Shown in pieces: positions 41,935 to 51,679 of a stretch of DNA of 64,000 nucleotides. The stretch covers positions 2,047,501 to 2,111,500 of the forward strand of contig NC_020156.1 in the NCBI RefSeq assembly GCF_000332115.1. Reading direction: 5' to 3'. Under the pieces are notes generated by a model that did not search any database, was not told the DNA's origin, and worked only from the letters and a program-made list of their open reading frames with translations. This stretch comes from Nonlabens dokdonensis DSW-6. GTDB taxonomy: Bacteria; Bacteroidota; Bacteroidia; Flavobacteriales; Flavobacteriaceae. The translations under genes were made by a program, and so were the position numbers. Each line of letters starts with the position of its first letter. The first letter of the stretch is position 1.

Positions 41935-42990
41935 TTAAGGTACGTAAATTCTCCCGCTACTGTGATCTTGTGTCGCTCCAGTCACGCTAGCAAGACAATT
42001 ATTCTCGTTGCGCAATTTAAGCACGCCCAAAAAAGCAAAGATTAGAGCTTCCTTATTTTCCACTATTTTATCATCTGGAATTACGATTCTAGCGCTAGAA
42101 AGTTTTTTAATTCTATTTATTAAATAGCTGTTGAATGCTCCTCCACCAGTTATGAGAACGCTTGAATTATCTTTAATTTGTTTTGAAATTTGAATAGCTA
42201 CATGTTCTGTAAAAGTGGCGATAATGTCGTAGTTGTTTGTGATACAGTCAAGTATTTCAAATATATTTTCATTTACCCATTCTAATCCTAAGGATTTAGG
42301 AGCTTCTAGGTTGTAAAATTCAAGGCGATTTAAGTTTTTGAGGATAGAGGTTTGTATGGTTCCCGCTTTCGCGAAAGCGCCACCAGCATCATACTCTTTA
42401 CCTAATTTCAAAGCATAGTGATTGAGAACAACGTTTACGGGACAGATGTCAAAAGCGATTCTAATATCGTTATCAGAAAAGCTAAGATTTGCAAATCCAC
42501 CCAGGTTGAGGCAGTAATCATAATCTCCGAATAATAGTTGATCACCTATGGGAACTAACGGAGCGCCTTGCCCTTTCAATGCAACGTCTTGTACTCTGAA
42601 ATCACAAATTAACCTCTTATTAATAAGACTGGCTAGTTCTGGTAAGTTTCCTATTTGAAGAGTCAGTCCTTTGCTCGGTTGATGAAAAATAGTGTGTCCA
42701 TGAGAACAAACTGCTAAAAGATTAGTAATATCATTTTTTTTAATGAAGCGATTGATATTCTCAGCTAGGTAGGTCGTGTATTCCTTATTTAATGATGAAA
42801 TGGAAGTATTATCACCATGAATAGCGTCTTTTAATTTTTGTTTCATTGCAGCCGAATAGGGAAATGTTTCGGTTGTATGAATTTGAAAGCTCCAGCGGTC
42901 TTTACGTACTAAGGTAACGTGTGCAATATCAATGCCGTCGAGGGATGTTCCTGACATGACTCCTAAAACGTTATAGTACTGATGATTCAT
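41935..42990 (-). CDS. anmK: anhydro-N-acetylmuramic acid kinase
   Basis: Phosphorylates anhydroMurNAc recovered from peptidoglycan turnover, yielding MurNAc 6-phosphate. The 351-residue protein starts NVLGVMSGTSLDGIDIAHVT (about 7-26, ATP-binding signature) and has GHTIFHQP, QIGNLPELA, DFRVQDVALKGQGAPLVPIG, LNLGGFANL, FDICPVNVVLNHYALKLG and ITGGGAFN. A palindrome copy encodes GGAFAKAG in the place where the family has a similar small-residue run. Recycling partner murQ is not in this window. Confidence 0.94.
   Translation of the reverse strand: MNHQYYNVLGVMSGTSLDGIDIAHVTLVRKDRWSFQIHTTETFPYSAAMKQKLKDAIHGDNTSISSLNKEYTTYLAENINRFIKKNDITNLLAVCSHGHTIFHQPSKGLTLQIGNLPELASLINKRLICDFRVQDVALKGQGAPLVPIGDQLLFGDYDYCLNLGGFANLSFSDNDIRIAFDICPVNVVLNHYALKLGKEYDAGGAFAKAGTIQTSILKNLNRLEFYNLEAPKSLGLEWVNENIFEILDCITNNYDIIATFTEHVAIQISKQIKDNSSVLITGGGAFNSYLINRIKKLSSARIVIPDDKIVENKEALIFAFLGVLKLRNENNCLASVTGATQDHSSGRIYVP
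42365..42378. repeat. palindrome copy 14 (inside anmK)
   Basis: GCTTTCGCGAAAGC read on the minus strand as G-A-F-A-K-A-G; flanks TTCCC and GCCAC. Confidence 0.95.
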
Positions 42991-43002
42991 ATCTTAAAGT
43001 TG

Positions 43003-43033
43003 TTGAAAATAGACTAGAATAGCATTAAATTTG
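43003..43033 (+). promoter_or_regulatory. promoter of acyl-CoA dehydrogenase gene
   Basis: TTG (43003-43005), 20-base spacer, TAAATTTG (43026-43033), 36 bases before the ATG. Confidence 0.7.
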
Positions 43034-43069
43034 CAAAACGGAAAAATAACTAAAAAAATAAAATACTAA

Positions 43070-44212
43070 ATGGACTTTGGCCTAACAGAAGAGCATCTTA
43101 TGATAAGAGATGCAGCGAGAGATTTTGCAAGAACGGAATTATTACCTGGTGTAATAGAGCGAGATAATCTTCAAAAATTTCCTACTGAGCAAGTGAAGAA
43201 AATGGGTGAACTAGGATTTCTAGGTATGATGGCGTCTCCTAAATACGGCGGTGGCGGAATGGATACTATTTCTTACGTACTTGTAATGGAAGAGCTTTCT
43301 AAAATAGATGCAAGTGCTTCGGTAATTGTTTCAGTAAACAATTCTTTAGTTTGTTGGGGTTTAGACACCTATGGAAATGAGGCGCAAAAAGAAAAGTATT
43401 TAACAAAGCTTACTACAGGAGAATCTATAGGAGCATTCTGTTTATCAGAACCTGAGGCTGGAAGTGATGCTACTTCGCAGAAAACAACTGCTATTGATAA
43501 AGGAGATCACTATGTGCTTAATGGTACAAAAAACTGGATTACTAACGGTAATAGTGCAGATTTCTATCTTGTGATAGCACAAACTGATAAAGAGAAAAAG
43601 CACAAAGGAATCAATGCTTTTATTGTAGAAAAAGGATGGGACGGATTCGAAGTAGGTGTAAAAGAAGATAAACTAGGTATACGAGGTAGTGATACGCACT
43701 CTTTGATATTCAATGATGTAAAAGTTCCTAAAGAAAATAGAATAGGAGAAGATGGATTTGGTTTTAAGTTTGCTATGAAAACACTTTCTGGTGGTCGTAT
43801 AGGAATTGCTGCTCAAGCATTAGGAATTGCTTCAGGAGCCTATGAGCTAGCAAGAGATTATTCTAAAGTTAGAAAGGCATTTGGTACAGAGATATGTAAT
43901 CATCAAGCAATTGCTTTCAAACTTGCAGATATGCATACTAATATTACTGCTGCACGTCATTTAGTGATGCAAAGTGCTTGGGATAAGGATCAAGGTCGCA
44001 ATTATGATATGAGCGGAGCTATGGCAAAATTATTTGCTTCTCAAGTGGCGATGGATACAACAGTCGAGGCTGTACAAGTTCATGGTGGAAATGGGTATGT
44101 AAAAGAATATCACGTAGAACGATTGATGAGAGATGCAAAAATCACTCAGATTTATGAAGGAACAAGTGAAATACAAAAAATCGTTATTTCACGAGGCTTG
44201 TTGAAAGATTAA
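43070..44212 (+). CDS. acyl-CoA dehydrogenase
   Basis: FAD enzyme of fatty- or branched-acyl-CoA oxidation, 380 residues. LTEEHLMIRDAARDFAR at the start, CLSEPEAGSDATSQKTTA (about 124-141, FAD contact), NGTKNWITNGNSADFYLVIA, GGRIGIAAQALGIASGAYEL, RKAFGTEICNHQAIAFKLAD and QIYEGTSEIQKIVISRGLL with the catalytic Glu are all present. The length and motifs fit the short-chain/butyryl type. It stands alone with its own promoter and terminator. Confidence 0.94.
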   Translation: MDFGLTEEHLMIRDAARDFARTELLPGVIERDNLQKFPTEQVKKMGELGFLGMMASPKYGGGGMDTISYVLVMEELSKIDASASVIVSVNNSLVCWGLDTYGNEAQKEKYLTKLTTGESIGAFCLSEPEAGSDATSQKTTAIDKGDHYVLNGTKNWITNGNSADFYLVIAQTDKEKKHKGINAFIVEKGWDGFEVGVKEDKLGIRGSDTHSLIFNDVKVPKENRIGEDGFGFKFAMKTLSGGRIGIAAQALGIASGAYELARDYSKVRKAFGTEICNHQAIAFKLADMHTNITAARHLVMQSAWDKDQGRNYDMSGAMAKLFASQVAMDTTVEAVQVHGGNGYVKEYHVERLMRDAKITQIYEGTSEIQKIVISRGLLKD

Positions 44213-44233
44213 ATAGTTTATTTTATTATATAG

Positions 44234-44266
44234 AAGACAGCTGCAATTTTGCAGCTGTCTTTTTTT
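44234..44266 (+). terminator. terminator after acyl-CoA dehydrogenase gene
   Basis: 13-bp perfect stem AAGACAGCTGCAA/TTGCAGCTGTCTT, followed by T run. Confidence 0.9.
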
Positions 44267-44300
44267 ATAATCTAATGTAATAAATTGTAGTTTTGTTAAC

Positions 44301-45329
44301 ATGAAGATATTAGTTACTGGAGGTTTAGGCTACATAGGTTCTCATGTGGTTGTAGAGTTGCAAAATTTGGATTTTGATGTTATTATCGTTGACAATTTAT
44401 CAAATGCGTCACTTAATGTTTTAGAAAATATTACCTCTATAACTGGTAAGCAACCAGAATTTAAGAAACTTGATGTAAGAGACAAGAATGCACTTTCTGC
44501 TTTTTTCAAGAATCATAATGATATCGATGGTATCATACATTTTGCGGCATTTAAAGCAGTAGGCGAGAGTGTTTCAAACCCCTTAATGTATTATGAAAAC
44601 AATATAAATTCGCTAATATATCTTTTACAAAACATAGAAGAAAAAGAGATAAGTTTCATTTTTAGTTCCTCTTGTACAGTTTACGGGCAAGCAGATGTCT
44701 TGCCGGTGACCGAAGATTCACCAGTAAAACCAGCCGAATCTCCTTATGGTAATACTAAACAGATAGGTGAGGAGATCATTAAGGAGACTTGTAAGGTGAA
44801 TTCGAACTTAAAAGCAATTTCTTTAAGATATTTTAATCCTATAGGTGCTCATGAAAGTGCTAAAATAGGTGAGCTACCTTTAGGTGTTCCACAAAACCTC
44901 GTTCCTTATATAACACAAACAGCAATAGGTTTAAGAGAGCAGTTATCAGTGTTTGGTAAGGACTACCCTACTCGAGATGGTACTGCTATAAGAGATTATA
45001 TTCATGTGGTAGATCTTGCTAAAGCTCATGTAGCAGCGTTAAAAAGATTATTGTTAAATGAGGCTGATACCAACTACGAATACTTTAATGTAGGAACTGG
45101 CGATGGGTCAACGGTTATGGAGGTTGTTACAGCCTTTGAAAAAGCTACGGGAGAAAAGCTCAATTATAAATTCAAAGAGCGCAGGTCAGGAGACGTCATA
45201 GCTGCTTATGCAGATACAACTAAGGTAAGCGAGACTTTAGGATGGGAAGCAAAATACTCTTTAGAGGAGTCATTACTTAGTGCATGGAATTGGGAAAAAC
45301 AAGTTAGAAAAAGTGACATTGTCGAATAA
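44301..45329 (+). CDS. galE: UDP-glucose 4-epimerase
   Basis: Interconverts UDP-glucose and UDP-galactose. The 342-residue short-chain dehydrogenase-fold protein has VTGGLGYIGSHVVVEL (about 5-20), DVRDKNAL, HFAAFKAVGESV, IFSSSCTVYGQADVLPVTED and the catalytic YGNTK pair in SPYGNTKQIGEE, then LRYFNPIGAHES and RDGTAIRDYIHVVDLA, all diagnostic of GalE. A TAGTTTTG box (44288-44295) directly precedes it. Confidence 0.95.
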   Translation: MKILVTGGLGYIGSHVVVELQNLDFDVIIVDNLSNASLNVLENITSITGKQPEFKKLDVRDKNALSAFFKNHNDIDGIIHFAAFKAVGESVSNPLMYYENNINSLIYLLQNIEEKEISFIFSSSCTVYGQADVLPVTEDSPVKPAESPYGNTKQIGEEIIKETCKVNSNLKAISLRYFNPIGAHESAKIGELPLGVPQNLVPYITQTAIGLREQLSVFGKDYPTRDGTAIRDYIHVVDLAKAHVAALKRLLLNEADTNYEYFNVGTGDGSTVMEVVTAFEKATGEKLNYKFKERRSGDVIAAYADTTKVSETLGWEAKYSLEESLLSAWNWEKQVRKSDIVE

Positions 45330-45544
45330 CTTATCAGCTTGTATTTAAAGCTACACTTTTTAATTCAAAGGAGCATTTAGTTGAATAACGTCATATTTAT
45401 TTATTTATCGGTATAACGAGAATAGCTCTGCTTTTAGCTTTGTCAGTTTTTTCGTTAAGTTTTGATTAACATTTTAACCTCAGTTGTTATGTGGAATTAT
45501 ATCTTTGAATTATATTGCCTTAAATTCCTAAAACTATTAATATT

Positions 45545-47212
45545 ATGAGAAAAGTCTACGTACTCATTATGTTTTTTGTCTGTCAAATAGCTATGGCACA
45601 AGTGACAAATGAGGCAACTCCAAGAGGTTGGGATCTTGCTTTAAAAAGTCAGCCACAAAAAATTATTATGCCATCTTTTGACCTTGAAGCGGTAAAGCAA
45701 CAGGATATCATCGATGATGAAATTACAACAAAACCATATAAATTTGGCCACAAAATCCCTGTAGATTTAAACTTGTTTAATTCTGGTTTGTGGACACAAC
45801 TTGACAATGGAGATCGTATCTGGAGATTAAACATTGAATCTAAAGGTGCGCGAACGATTAATTTTCTATTTGACAGGTATGATTTACCAGCTGGTGCCGA
45901 AATGTATCTATATAATAATGATCGATCAGATCGAATGGGTCCATATACAGAAAGTGAGAATCAGGAAGATGGGATTTTAGGTTCTTGGATTATTTATGGA
46001 GATAATGTTTGGATCGAATATTACGAACCTGCAGCAGTTAGAAATCAAGGAAGAATTTCCATCGAACAAGTTGTTCATGGTTATAGAGGTTTTGGTATTG
46101 AGGAGGAGAACTATTTAAAGCTCAATGAATCTGGAGCCTGTAATGTTGATGTGCAATGTAATCCTAATCAAGGATCTTTTACCGGCACAGACTGGACAAC
46201 AATTAGAAATAACTATAGACAAGCAGTCGCACGTATTATTATTAATGGTAATGGATTGTGTACAGGAACCATGATTAATAACGTAAGAGAAGACGCAACA
46301 CCATACTTTTATACTGCTAACCATTGTTTAGGTGTTAGTGATGGCGCTTCTAGTTCTTACAATGCAAATAATTGGTCTTTTGGATTTGAATGGTTTACTA
46401 ATACACCAGATTGTGCAACGTTTAATAATACCATCGGGCCGTTTAATCCGACGCAAGTTTTAAATGGAGCATCATTAAAGATGAATCATGGGTTTAGTGA
46501 TACCGCTCTATTTGAATTAAATCAAACACCACCATTAGTATGGAATCTTTACTACGGTGGTTGGGATCGTACCACAACGGTACCTGTAGAACAATTAGGA
46601 GTGCACCATCCAAGTGGCGATATCATGAAATTGTGTAGAAATGATCAAGCTGCTGTTGCTCAAAACGTAACCATTGGCGGTGTTACTGCAAATACTTGGG
46701 CTATTGCAGATTGGGATTATGGAGTAACTGAAGGTGGATCTTCTGGAAGTTGTCTACTCAATAATAGTGGTCAAATCATAGGGGAACTGTATGGTGGAGC
46801 TGCGTTTTGTAATGGAACTAATGACAATGCCCAACCTGATTTCTACGGTAGATTCAGTACAGCTTGGAATGGTGGTGGTACTGCAGCAACGAGATTAAGA
46901 GATTGGTTAGATCCAGATAACACTGCACCTAATACTTTAGATGGTGAATTTTATGATATCTTGAATAATGACGAGGTAACTTCTACCATTAGTATTGAAA
47001 TTTATCCTAACCCAACCTCAGGTATACTCAACGTTACGCTTGAAAATGCTGCAACGTATAACATTTACGATCTTTCCGGAAAATTGATACAATCTGGTTC
47101 TTTTGATCAATTAGAAAACCAGTTGAATATAAAATCTTTCGCAAATGGTATCTACTTGTTAAAAGTGCAAGATGGTTCTCGCTCTATAACAGAGAAAATT
47201 GCAAAAATTTAG
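45545..47212 (+). CDS. secreted trypsin-like serine protease with T9SS sorting domain
   Basis: A 555-residue secreted protease. A signal peptide (1-19), a beta-sandwich-like pro-region (about 60-190), an S1 protease domain (about 200-455) related to lysyl endopeptidases with the triad His in YTANHCLG, Asp in FSDTALFEL and Ser in GGSSGSCLLNN, and a T9SS type A C-terminal domain (about 480-555) starting ISIEIYPNPTSG and ending ITEKIAKI. Cleavage specificity cannot be read. Export by the type IX system to the cell surface or medium is inferred from the C-terminal domain. Confidence 0.9.
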   Translation: MRKVYVLIMFFVCQIAMAQVTNEATPRGWDLALKSQPQKIIMPSFDLEAVKQQDIIDDEITTKPYKFGHKIPVDLNLFNSGLWTQLDNGDRIWRLNIESKGARTINFLFDRYDLPAGAEMYLYNNDRSDRMGPYTESENQEDGILGSWIIYGDNVWIEYYEPAAVRNQGRISIEQVVHGYRGFGIEEENYLKLNESGACNVDVQCNPNQGSFTGTDWTTIRNNYRQAVARIIINGNGLCTGTMINNVREDATPYFYTANHCLGVSDGASSSYNANNWSFGFEWFTNTPDCATFNNTIGPFNPTQVLNGASLKMNHGFSDTALFELNQTPPLVWNLYYGGWDRTTTVPVEQLGVHHPSGDIMKLCRNDQAAVAQNVTIGGVTANTWAIADWDYGVTEGGSSGSCLLNNSGQIIGELYGGAAFCNGTNDNAQPDFYGRFSTAWNGGGTAATRLRDWLDPDNTAPNTLDGEFYDILNNDEVTSTISIEIYPNPTSGILNVTLENAATYNIYDLSGKLIQSGSFDQLENQLNIKSFANGIYLLKVQDGSRSITEKIAKI

Positions 47213-47239
47213 ATACATATTTTAATAAAACTCTTAATG

Positions 47240-47278
47240 AACGCGTTGTAAGATCATGTAATTTTGCAACGCGTTTTT
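47240..47278 (+). terminator. terminator after serine protease, with nested -7 box
   Basis: 9-bp stem AACGCGTTG/CAACGCGTT with an 18-base loop and five T. The loop holds TAATTTTG (47259-47266), a TAnnTTTG match 23 bases before the rlmN start. Confidence 0.75.
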
Positions 47279-47288
47279 AATTGAAGAT

Positions 47289-48329
47289 TTGAAGGAGAAA
47301 AAAAGAGACATAAGGGCATTAACAAAAGAGCAACTAAGAGACTTCTTTATTGAAAAAGGAGAAAAAGCTTTTAGAGGTAATCAAGTATATGAATGGTTAT
47401 GGAAGAAAGGTGCGCATTCATTTGATGATATGACTAATCTTTCTAAGGAAACAAGGCTTTTTCTAGACACTTATTTTGATATCAATCATATCAAAGTAGA
47501 TGATATGCAAAGAAGCCAGGATGGTACAATAAAAAATGCAGTGAAATTGCATGATGGTCTCACGGTGGAGTCTGTTTTAATTCCCACGGCAACGCGTACT
47601 ACAGCTTGCGTGTCTTCTCAAGTAGGTTGCAGTTTAAATTGTGAATTTTGTGCTACGGCAAGACTAAAACGCATGCGTAACTTACAACCTGATGAAATTT
47701 ATGATCAAGTTGTAGCTATAGATCAACAAAGTAGAATGTATCATGGCTTCCCATTGTCTAATATCGTTTTCATGGGAATGGGAGAACCATTGATGAATTA
47801 TAACAACGTTCTCAAGTCTATAGAGAAAATAACTGGTGAAGATGGCTTAGGAATGTCTCCTAAAAGAATCACCCTTTCTACCAGCGGTGTTCCTAAAATG
47901 ATGAAAAAGCTTGCAGACGATGGTCCTAAATTCAATCTAGCCCTATCATTACATAGCGCTATTGATGAAAAGCGTACCAAGATCATGCCTTTTAACGAGC
48001 AATTTCCGCTTGCTGACATAAAGGAGGCGTTAAAATACTGGTATGACAAAACAGGAACTAGAGTCACTTATGAGTACGTGGTCTGGAAAGGTATAAATGA
48101 TACCATTGATGATGTTCATGAATTGATCAAATTTTGTAAAGTCATCCCTTGTAAGGTAAACATCATAGAATATAATTCTATCGATGATCCTAGATTTGAG
48201 CAAGCTAGTCCTAAGGCAATTGACCTTTATAAGACACAGCTAGAACGCAATCATATCATTGTAAATGTGCGCCGTAGTAGAGGTAAAGACATTGATGCTG
48301 CATGTGGTCAGTTGGCTAATAAACAATAA
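47289..48329 (+). CDS. rlmN: dual-specificity RNA methyltransferase RlmN
   Basis: Radical SAM enzyme methylating C2 of A2503 in 23S rRNA and A37 of some tRNAs. The 346-residue protein has the N-terminal accessory domain (KAFRGNQVYEWLWKKG), the cluster motif CEFCATARLKRMRNL (CxxxCxxC as CSLNCEFC, about 114-121), VFMGMGEPLMNY and the C-terminal CGQLA with the catalytic Cys. The start is TTG at 47289; the family N-terminus begins just there and no in-frame ATG is near. Confidence 0.95.
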   Translation: MKEKKRDIRALTKEQLRDFFIEKGEKAFRGNQVYEWLWKKGAHSFDDMTNLSKETRLFLDTYFDINHIKVDDMQRSQDGTIKNAVKLHDGLTVESVLIPTATRTTACVSSQVGCSLNCEFCATARLKRMRNLQPDEIYDQVVAIDQQSRMYHGFPLSNIVFMGMGEPLMNYNNVLKSIEKITGEDGLGMSPKRITLSTSGVPKMMKKLADDGPKFNLALSLHSAIDEKRTKIMPFNEQFPLADIKEALKYWYDKTGTRVTYEYVVWKGINDTIDDVHELIKFCKVIPCKVNIIEYNSIDDPRFEQASPKAIDLYKTQLERNHIIVNVRRSRGKDIDAACGQLANKQ

Positions 48330-48393
48330 AACTAATGGCAGTTTTACAAATTATTATATGAAACTTTTTTAATTAGAAGTTTGTAATAATTCC

Positions 48394-48407
48394 GCTTTCG
48401 CGAAAGC
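48394..48407. repeat. palindrome copy 15 (intergenic)
   Basis: GCTTTCGCGAAAGC between the convergent rlmN and arylsulfotransferase-like genes; flanks AATTCC and GAGAT. Confidence 0.95.
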
Positions 48408-48497
48408 GAGATCATGAGTATTCTATTTCTACAAATCTTAGCGTCTACAATAACAATCTCAGTTATAAGACGCAGTACACACCTGAAGCTTGTAATT

Positions 48498-49856
48498 TTA
48501 TAAACCTAATGCAGTTACACCTGCAAAGTTTTTAGGATAACTCCTGGATTTAAACCCTGAAGAATCAATTTCTAAGACACCATCTACTTCGATTGTTGTG
48601 TCCAGTTCCCATAGAATATCTCCAGCATAATTTACTTCTCTTATGATATCTCCAGAAGTACTTGTAATTAATGAATTTCCAGATGGTAATCGTTGTACAC
48701 CAGAGGTACGCGGTGATGTTATTTCTTCACTTGAATAGCTCCATACAGGTGTGCTAGGGTTATTTCCAGTGCCAGGTAACGATGGGTATACACCATCTGC
48801 AGTGACATTGATATTTACTTCCTTAATAGTGGAGAAATTTGGATCATCTTGATTATCAAAAACTAAAAAAGTTCCACGAGATAAAATATTATCTCCTACA
48901 AAAGTAGTGTCATGTTGATCATGCAATTGACGATCTGCTGATGTTCCAGAATTATAACTTTCTGGATTTCCCCATCGGTATAAAATTTGACCGCCTTTAT
49001 TGTATCTGCCTCCTGTGTTTGTAGCTGCTTGTTGAGTCGTTAGATCATGATCGATAATGATGAACTCATCGAGCACACGGCTATTTAATATGATTTGATC
49101 TAAAGAAGGGATGTAATCCAGCCCATTAACATGAGTGAAATTAATACCTTCTGTAGACTGATTGATATCAAAAAGACTACCATTACTTGCATCTCCAAAA
49201 TTGAGCTGATTGGAATCAAAATCTTGAACAAGATGATCCCAAAGTGACCATTCCCAAACTATGTTTGCCTGATTAGTTCCTACTGGCTCAATTTCTATAA
49301 CCTTATCAATAACGAGTCTGTCTTCAACTATGGTGTTAGGATCTCTACCATTAGCAATGCATTCTGCACGATCCTTAACCACCCAAACAGACGCTAGAAT
49401 ATTGCCATTAGGTAAAAGAGCAATATCATGATGTAAGGCTTCTGTTGAAGTATCCAGTTCCCACTTCCAGATTTGATTATTATTTTTATCAATGATTTCA
49501 ATTGCTCCTGTTTTTCCTCCTATAATAATACCATTATCAACTCCTGTGACAACAGACCTAACAACAGATCCATCTTCTCTTAAATAACCCATCAACGTAG
49601 ATTCTGAGCTAGACCATCTTTGTAAAACGTTACCTTCTCTATTAATAAGAAAAGAGGTGTTCCCTCTAAAAGGTGAAACGAGAACATAATCATCAGTTAG
49701 ACGATCAGCATCGTAGACAGTAATGTTTGCTTCGGTCTCAACTTCGGGAGTAATCACCATCATGTCATCATCATCTTTACAAGAGTATATTAATGTTACC
49801 GTTAGTACCAATACCATTTTAGACCATAGTCTTGTATTTGAAATTTTAGCAATCAT
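48498..49856 (-). CDS. arylsulfotransferase (ASST)-like lipoprotein
   Basis: A 452-residue lipoprotein: the N-terminus from ATG 49856 has a hydrophobic segment ending LIYSCKDDDD, a lipobox plus the Asp-rich tail that often marks surface-exposed Bacteroidota lipoproteins. The rest is a six-bladed propeller of the ASST/Arylsulfotran_2 group: HHDIALLPNGNILASVW (about 142-158), HVNGLDYIPSLDQIILNSR, YRWGNPESY, QHDTTFVGDN and RLPSGNSLITSTSGDI. Family members move sulfate between phenols, but many Bacteroidota members have no tested activity. A TTG start at 49886 is the alternative. Confidence 0.82.
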   Translation of the reverse strand: MIAKISNTRLWSKMVLVLTVTLIYSCKDDDDMMVITPEVETEANITVYDADRLTDDYVLVSPFRGNTSFLINREGNVLQRWSSSESTLMGYLREDGSVVRSVVTGVDNGIIIGGKTGAIEIIDKNNNQIWKWELDTSTEALHHDIALLPNGNILASVWVVKDRAECIANGRDPNTIVEDRLVIDKVIEIEPVGTNQANIVWEWSLWDHLVQDFDSNQLNFGDASNGSLFDINQSTEGINFTHVNGLDYIPSLDQIILNSRVLDEFIIIDHDLTTQQAATNTGGRYNKGGQILYRWGNPESYNSGTSADRQLHDQHDTTFVGDNILSRGTFLVFDNQDDPNFSTIKEVNINVTADGVYPSLPGTGNNPSTPVWSYSSEEITSPRTSGVQRLPSGNSLITSTSGDIIREVNYAGDILWELDTTIEVDGVLEIDSSGFKSRSYPKNFAGVTALGL

Positions 49857-50023
49857 ATTTTGAGGGTATTTCTTTAGAAAGTACAATGTTAATTATTAGA
49901 TGTCACAATTTCATTACTTTTTTAGTGTAAAGTATAAGAAAAGTTCGAAAAGATAGATTTATAATATCCTTAATAAAGCTTAACAATAAATGTTTAAAAC
50001 CTTTTATTTCAAAACGATCCTAA

Positions 50024-50054
50024 TAAAAAAAGCACCTCATATAGAAGTGCTTTT
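50024..50054 (-). terminator. terminator after T9SS protein gene
   Basis: Minus-strand stem AAAAGCACTTC/GAGGTGCTTTT (one G-U pair) with loop TATAT and a seven-T tail. Confidence 0.85.
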
Positions 50055-50077
50055 AGATAACGTTAAAATGAAGTAGT

Positions 50078-51679
50078 TTATTTTACAAATTTAATAGAAC
50101 GTGTTTTTCCGTTAAAGTTAATTTTGGCAATGTAAACTCCATCAGTTGCTGCGTTCATATCAATGGACGCGCTAGAATGATCTACTTGTTGATGAATTAC
50201 CTGTTGACCTAGAAGATTATAAACCTCTATGTTGTCTAAAATACCTTCTGTGATTTCTATATTGAAGTTATTTGTTGTGCTGTTAAAAAAGTAATTTAAG
50301 TCTATACCATTAACATCATCTACACTAAGAGTTGAGGTAATATTTACCGCATCTGCATACACTGAATTTGCTGTTGTTACTCCTGTGAGTAAGGCTGATT
50401 TGTCTCTGATACCAAAATAGTAATCACCAGCAGCAGTAGGAGTAAATGTTCCCGATCTCATTTGATGAGTTACATTATTCATGTCATCAAATGTAGCAAG
50501 AAGTGTATTAGTGGTGCCATCTGTAGTCGTTGCGGCTACCACCTCAATATCTTTGTTTGGAGTTGTTGCATCTGAAACAACTCTATTTCTTTGTTGAAAA
50601 CTAAAAGTATATTGAGAGTTAGCAGCAAGTGTATAAGGACCTAAATATATAGTGGCATCAGCCGCAGCATCAGTAAATGTGCTGTTTGAAAATACAGAAC
50701 CTACACCATTACTAGCATAATCATTTGTGGTGTCTCCGTCACTTAGGTCATCTTGTCTATAACCCCAATTTCCAGTTGTAGATAAATAATTTATTCCAAG
50801 GTTTAAAACTAAGGCTTGATTAGCGTCTGGTTCAAAATCTTCATCAAAAGGAAAAGCAACTCCAGGAACAGGTGTTGTTCCTACAATAACTTCCTCCCAA
50901 TCTGAAAGAAGTCCACCAGCACAAGACTGTCTTACGAATACATTGTAAGATACTCCAGGTGTTAAACCAGTTAGTTGATAGCTATTGCCTGCTAGTACTG
51001 TATCGACAGTTCCTCCTGCGTCTCTTACCGCATAAGGGAATTCCCCATATCTAATATCAAAGTTTCCGGCGTTATCCCAAGTGACATCTGCGGTAGTATT
51101 AGTAAGATTTGTGGCATCAAAGCTCAAATTATTAGGAATATCACATGCAGGTGCTTCTTCTACAAGAATATCGTCTAAATTGAAAGATGCTCCATCAGTT
51201 CCAGTATAGTTGATTTCAACAAAAACATTGTTCAAACCAGCGTAAGCCGTAAGGTCTAAAGTAACTTCTATCCAAGTAAAACTGGTGAAAACCCCAAGGT
51301 CTGCTTCTGTCCATAGGGCAGTAGTATTTGCTCCTTGTCTGGCAGATATAGTTATATCATAATTGTTATTAGGATCAACCGCCCAGAAATAACTTAGATT
51401 TACAAACAAGGTTAGTTCTGGTGCTGTAGCAGCTGTAAAGTCTAAAGAAGGAGAAATAAGCGTTTCATTTTGAGCAACAAGCGCTGGGTCGTATTGAACT
51501 TCAGCAGCTCCAGTACCACCATTTGCGTTGGTAGACAACTGAAACGTAAAATTTGTATTGGTACTATTTAAAGTCCATCCAGCTGGTGGAAAAGTACCGC
51601 TTTCAAAATCTTCTGAAAGGAATTGTCCATAAGAAATAGCGCTTATGAAAAGTACGATTAGTAAAGTAATTTTTTTCAT
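50078..51679 (-). CDS. T9SS cargo with choice-of-anchor and fibronectin III-type domains
   Basis: A 533-residue secreted protein: signal peptide (1-18, ends ISYGQ), a cleaved-adhesin/choice-of-anchor J domain (about 20-175; LSEDFESGTFPPAGWTLNST), a fibronectin type III domain (about 180-270; CDIPNNLSFDATNLTNTTAD, TWDNAGNFDIRYGEF), a second beta-sandwich domain (about 275-450) and a T9SS type A C-terminal domain (about 460-533; IEVYNLLGQQVIHQ ... KFVK). No catalytic motif seen. Surface adhesion or matrix binding is inferred from domain type. Confidence 0.85.
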   Translation of the reverse strand: MKKITLLIVLFISAISYGQFLSEDFESGTFPPAGWTLNSTNTNFTFQLSTNANGGTGAAEVQYDPALVAQNETLISPSLDFTAATAPELTLFVNLSYFWAVDPNNNYDITISARQGANTTALWTEADLGVFTSFTWIEVTLDLTAYAGLNNVFVEINYTGTDGASFNLDDILVEEAPACDIPNNLSFDATNLTNTTADVTWDNAGNFDIRYGEFPYAVRDAGGTVDTVLAGNSYQLTGLTPGVSYNVFVRQSCAGGLLSDWEEVIVGTTPVPGVAFPFDEDFEPDANQALVLNLGINYLSTTGNWGYRQDDLSDGDTTNDYASNGVGSVFSNSTFTDAAADATIYLGPYTLAANSQYTFSFQQRNRVVSDATTPNKDIEVVAATTTDGTTNTLLATFDDMNNVTHQMRSGTFTPTAAGDYYFGIRDKSALLTGVTTANSVYADAVNITSTLSVDDVNGIDLNYFFNSTTNNFNIEITEGILDNIEVYNLLGQQVIHQQVDHSSASIDMNAATDGVYIAKINFNGKTRSIKFVK

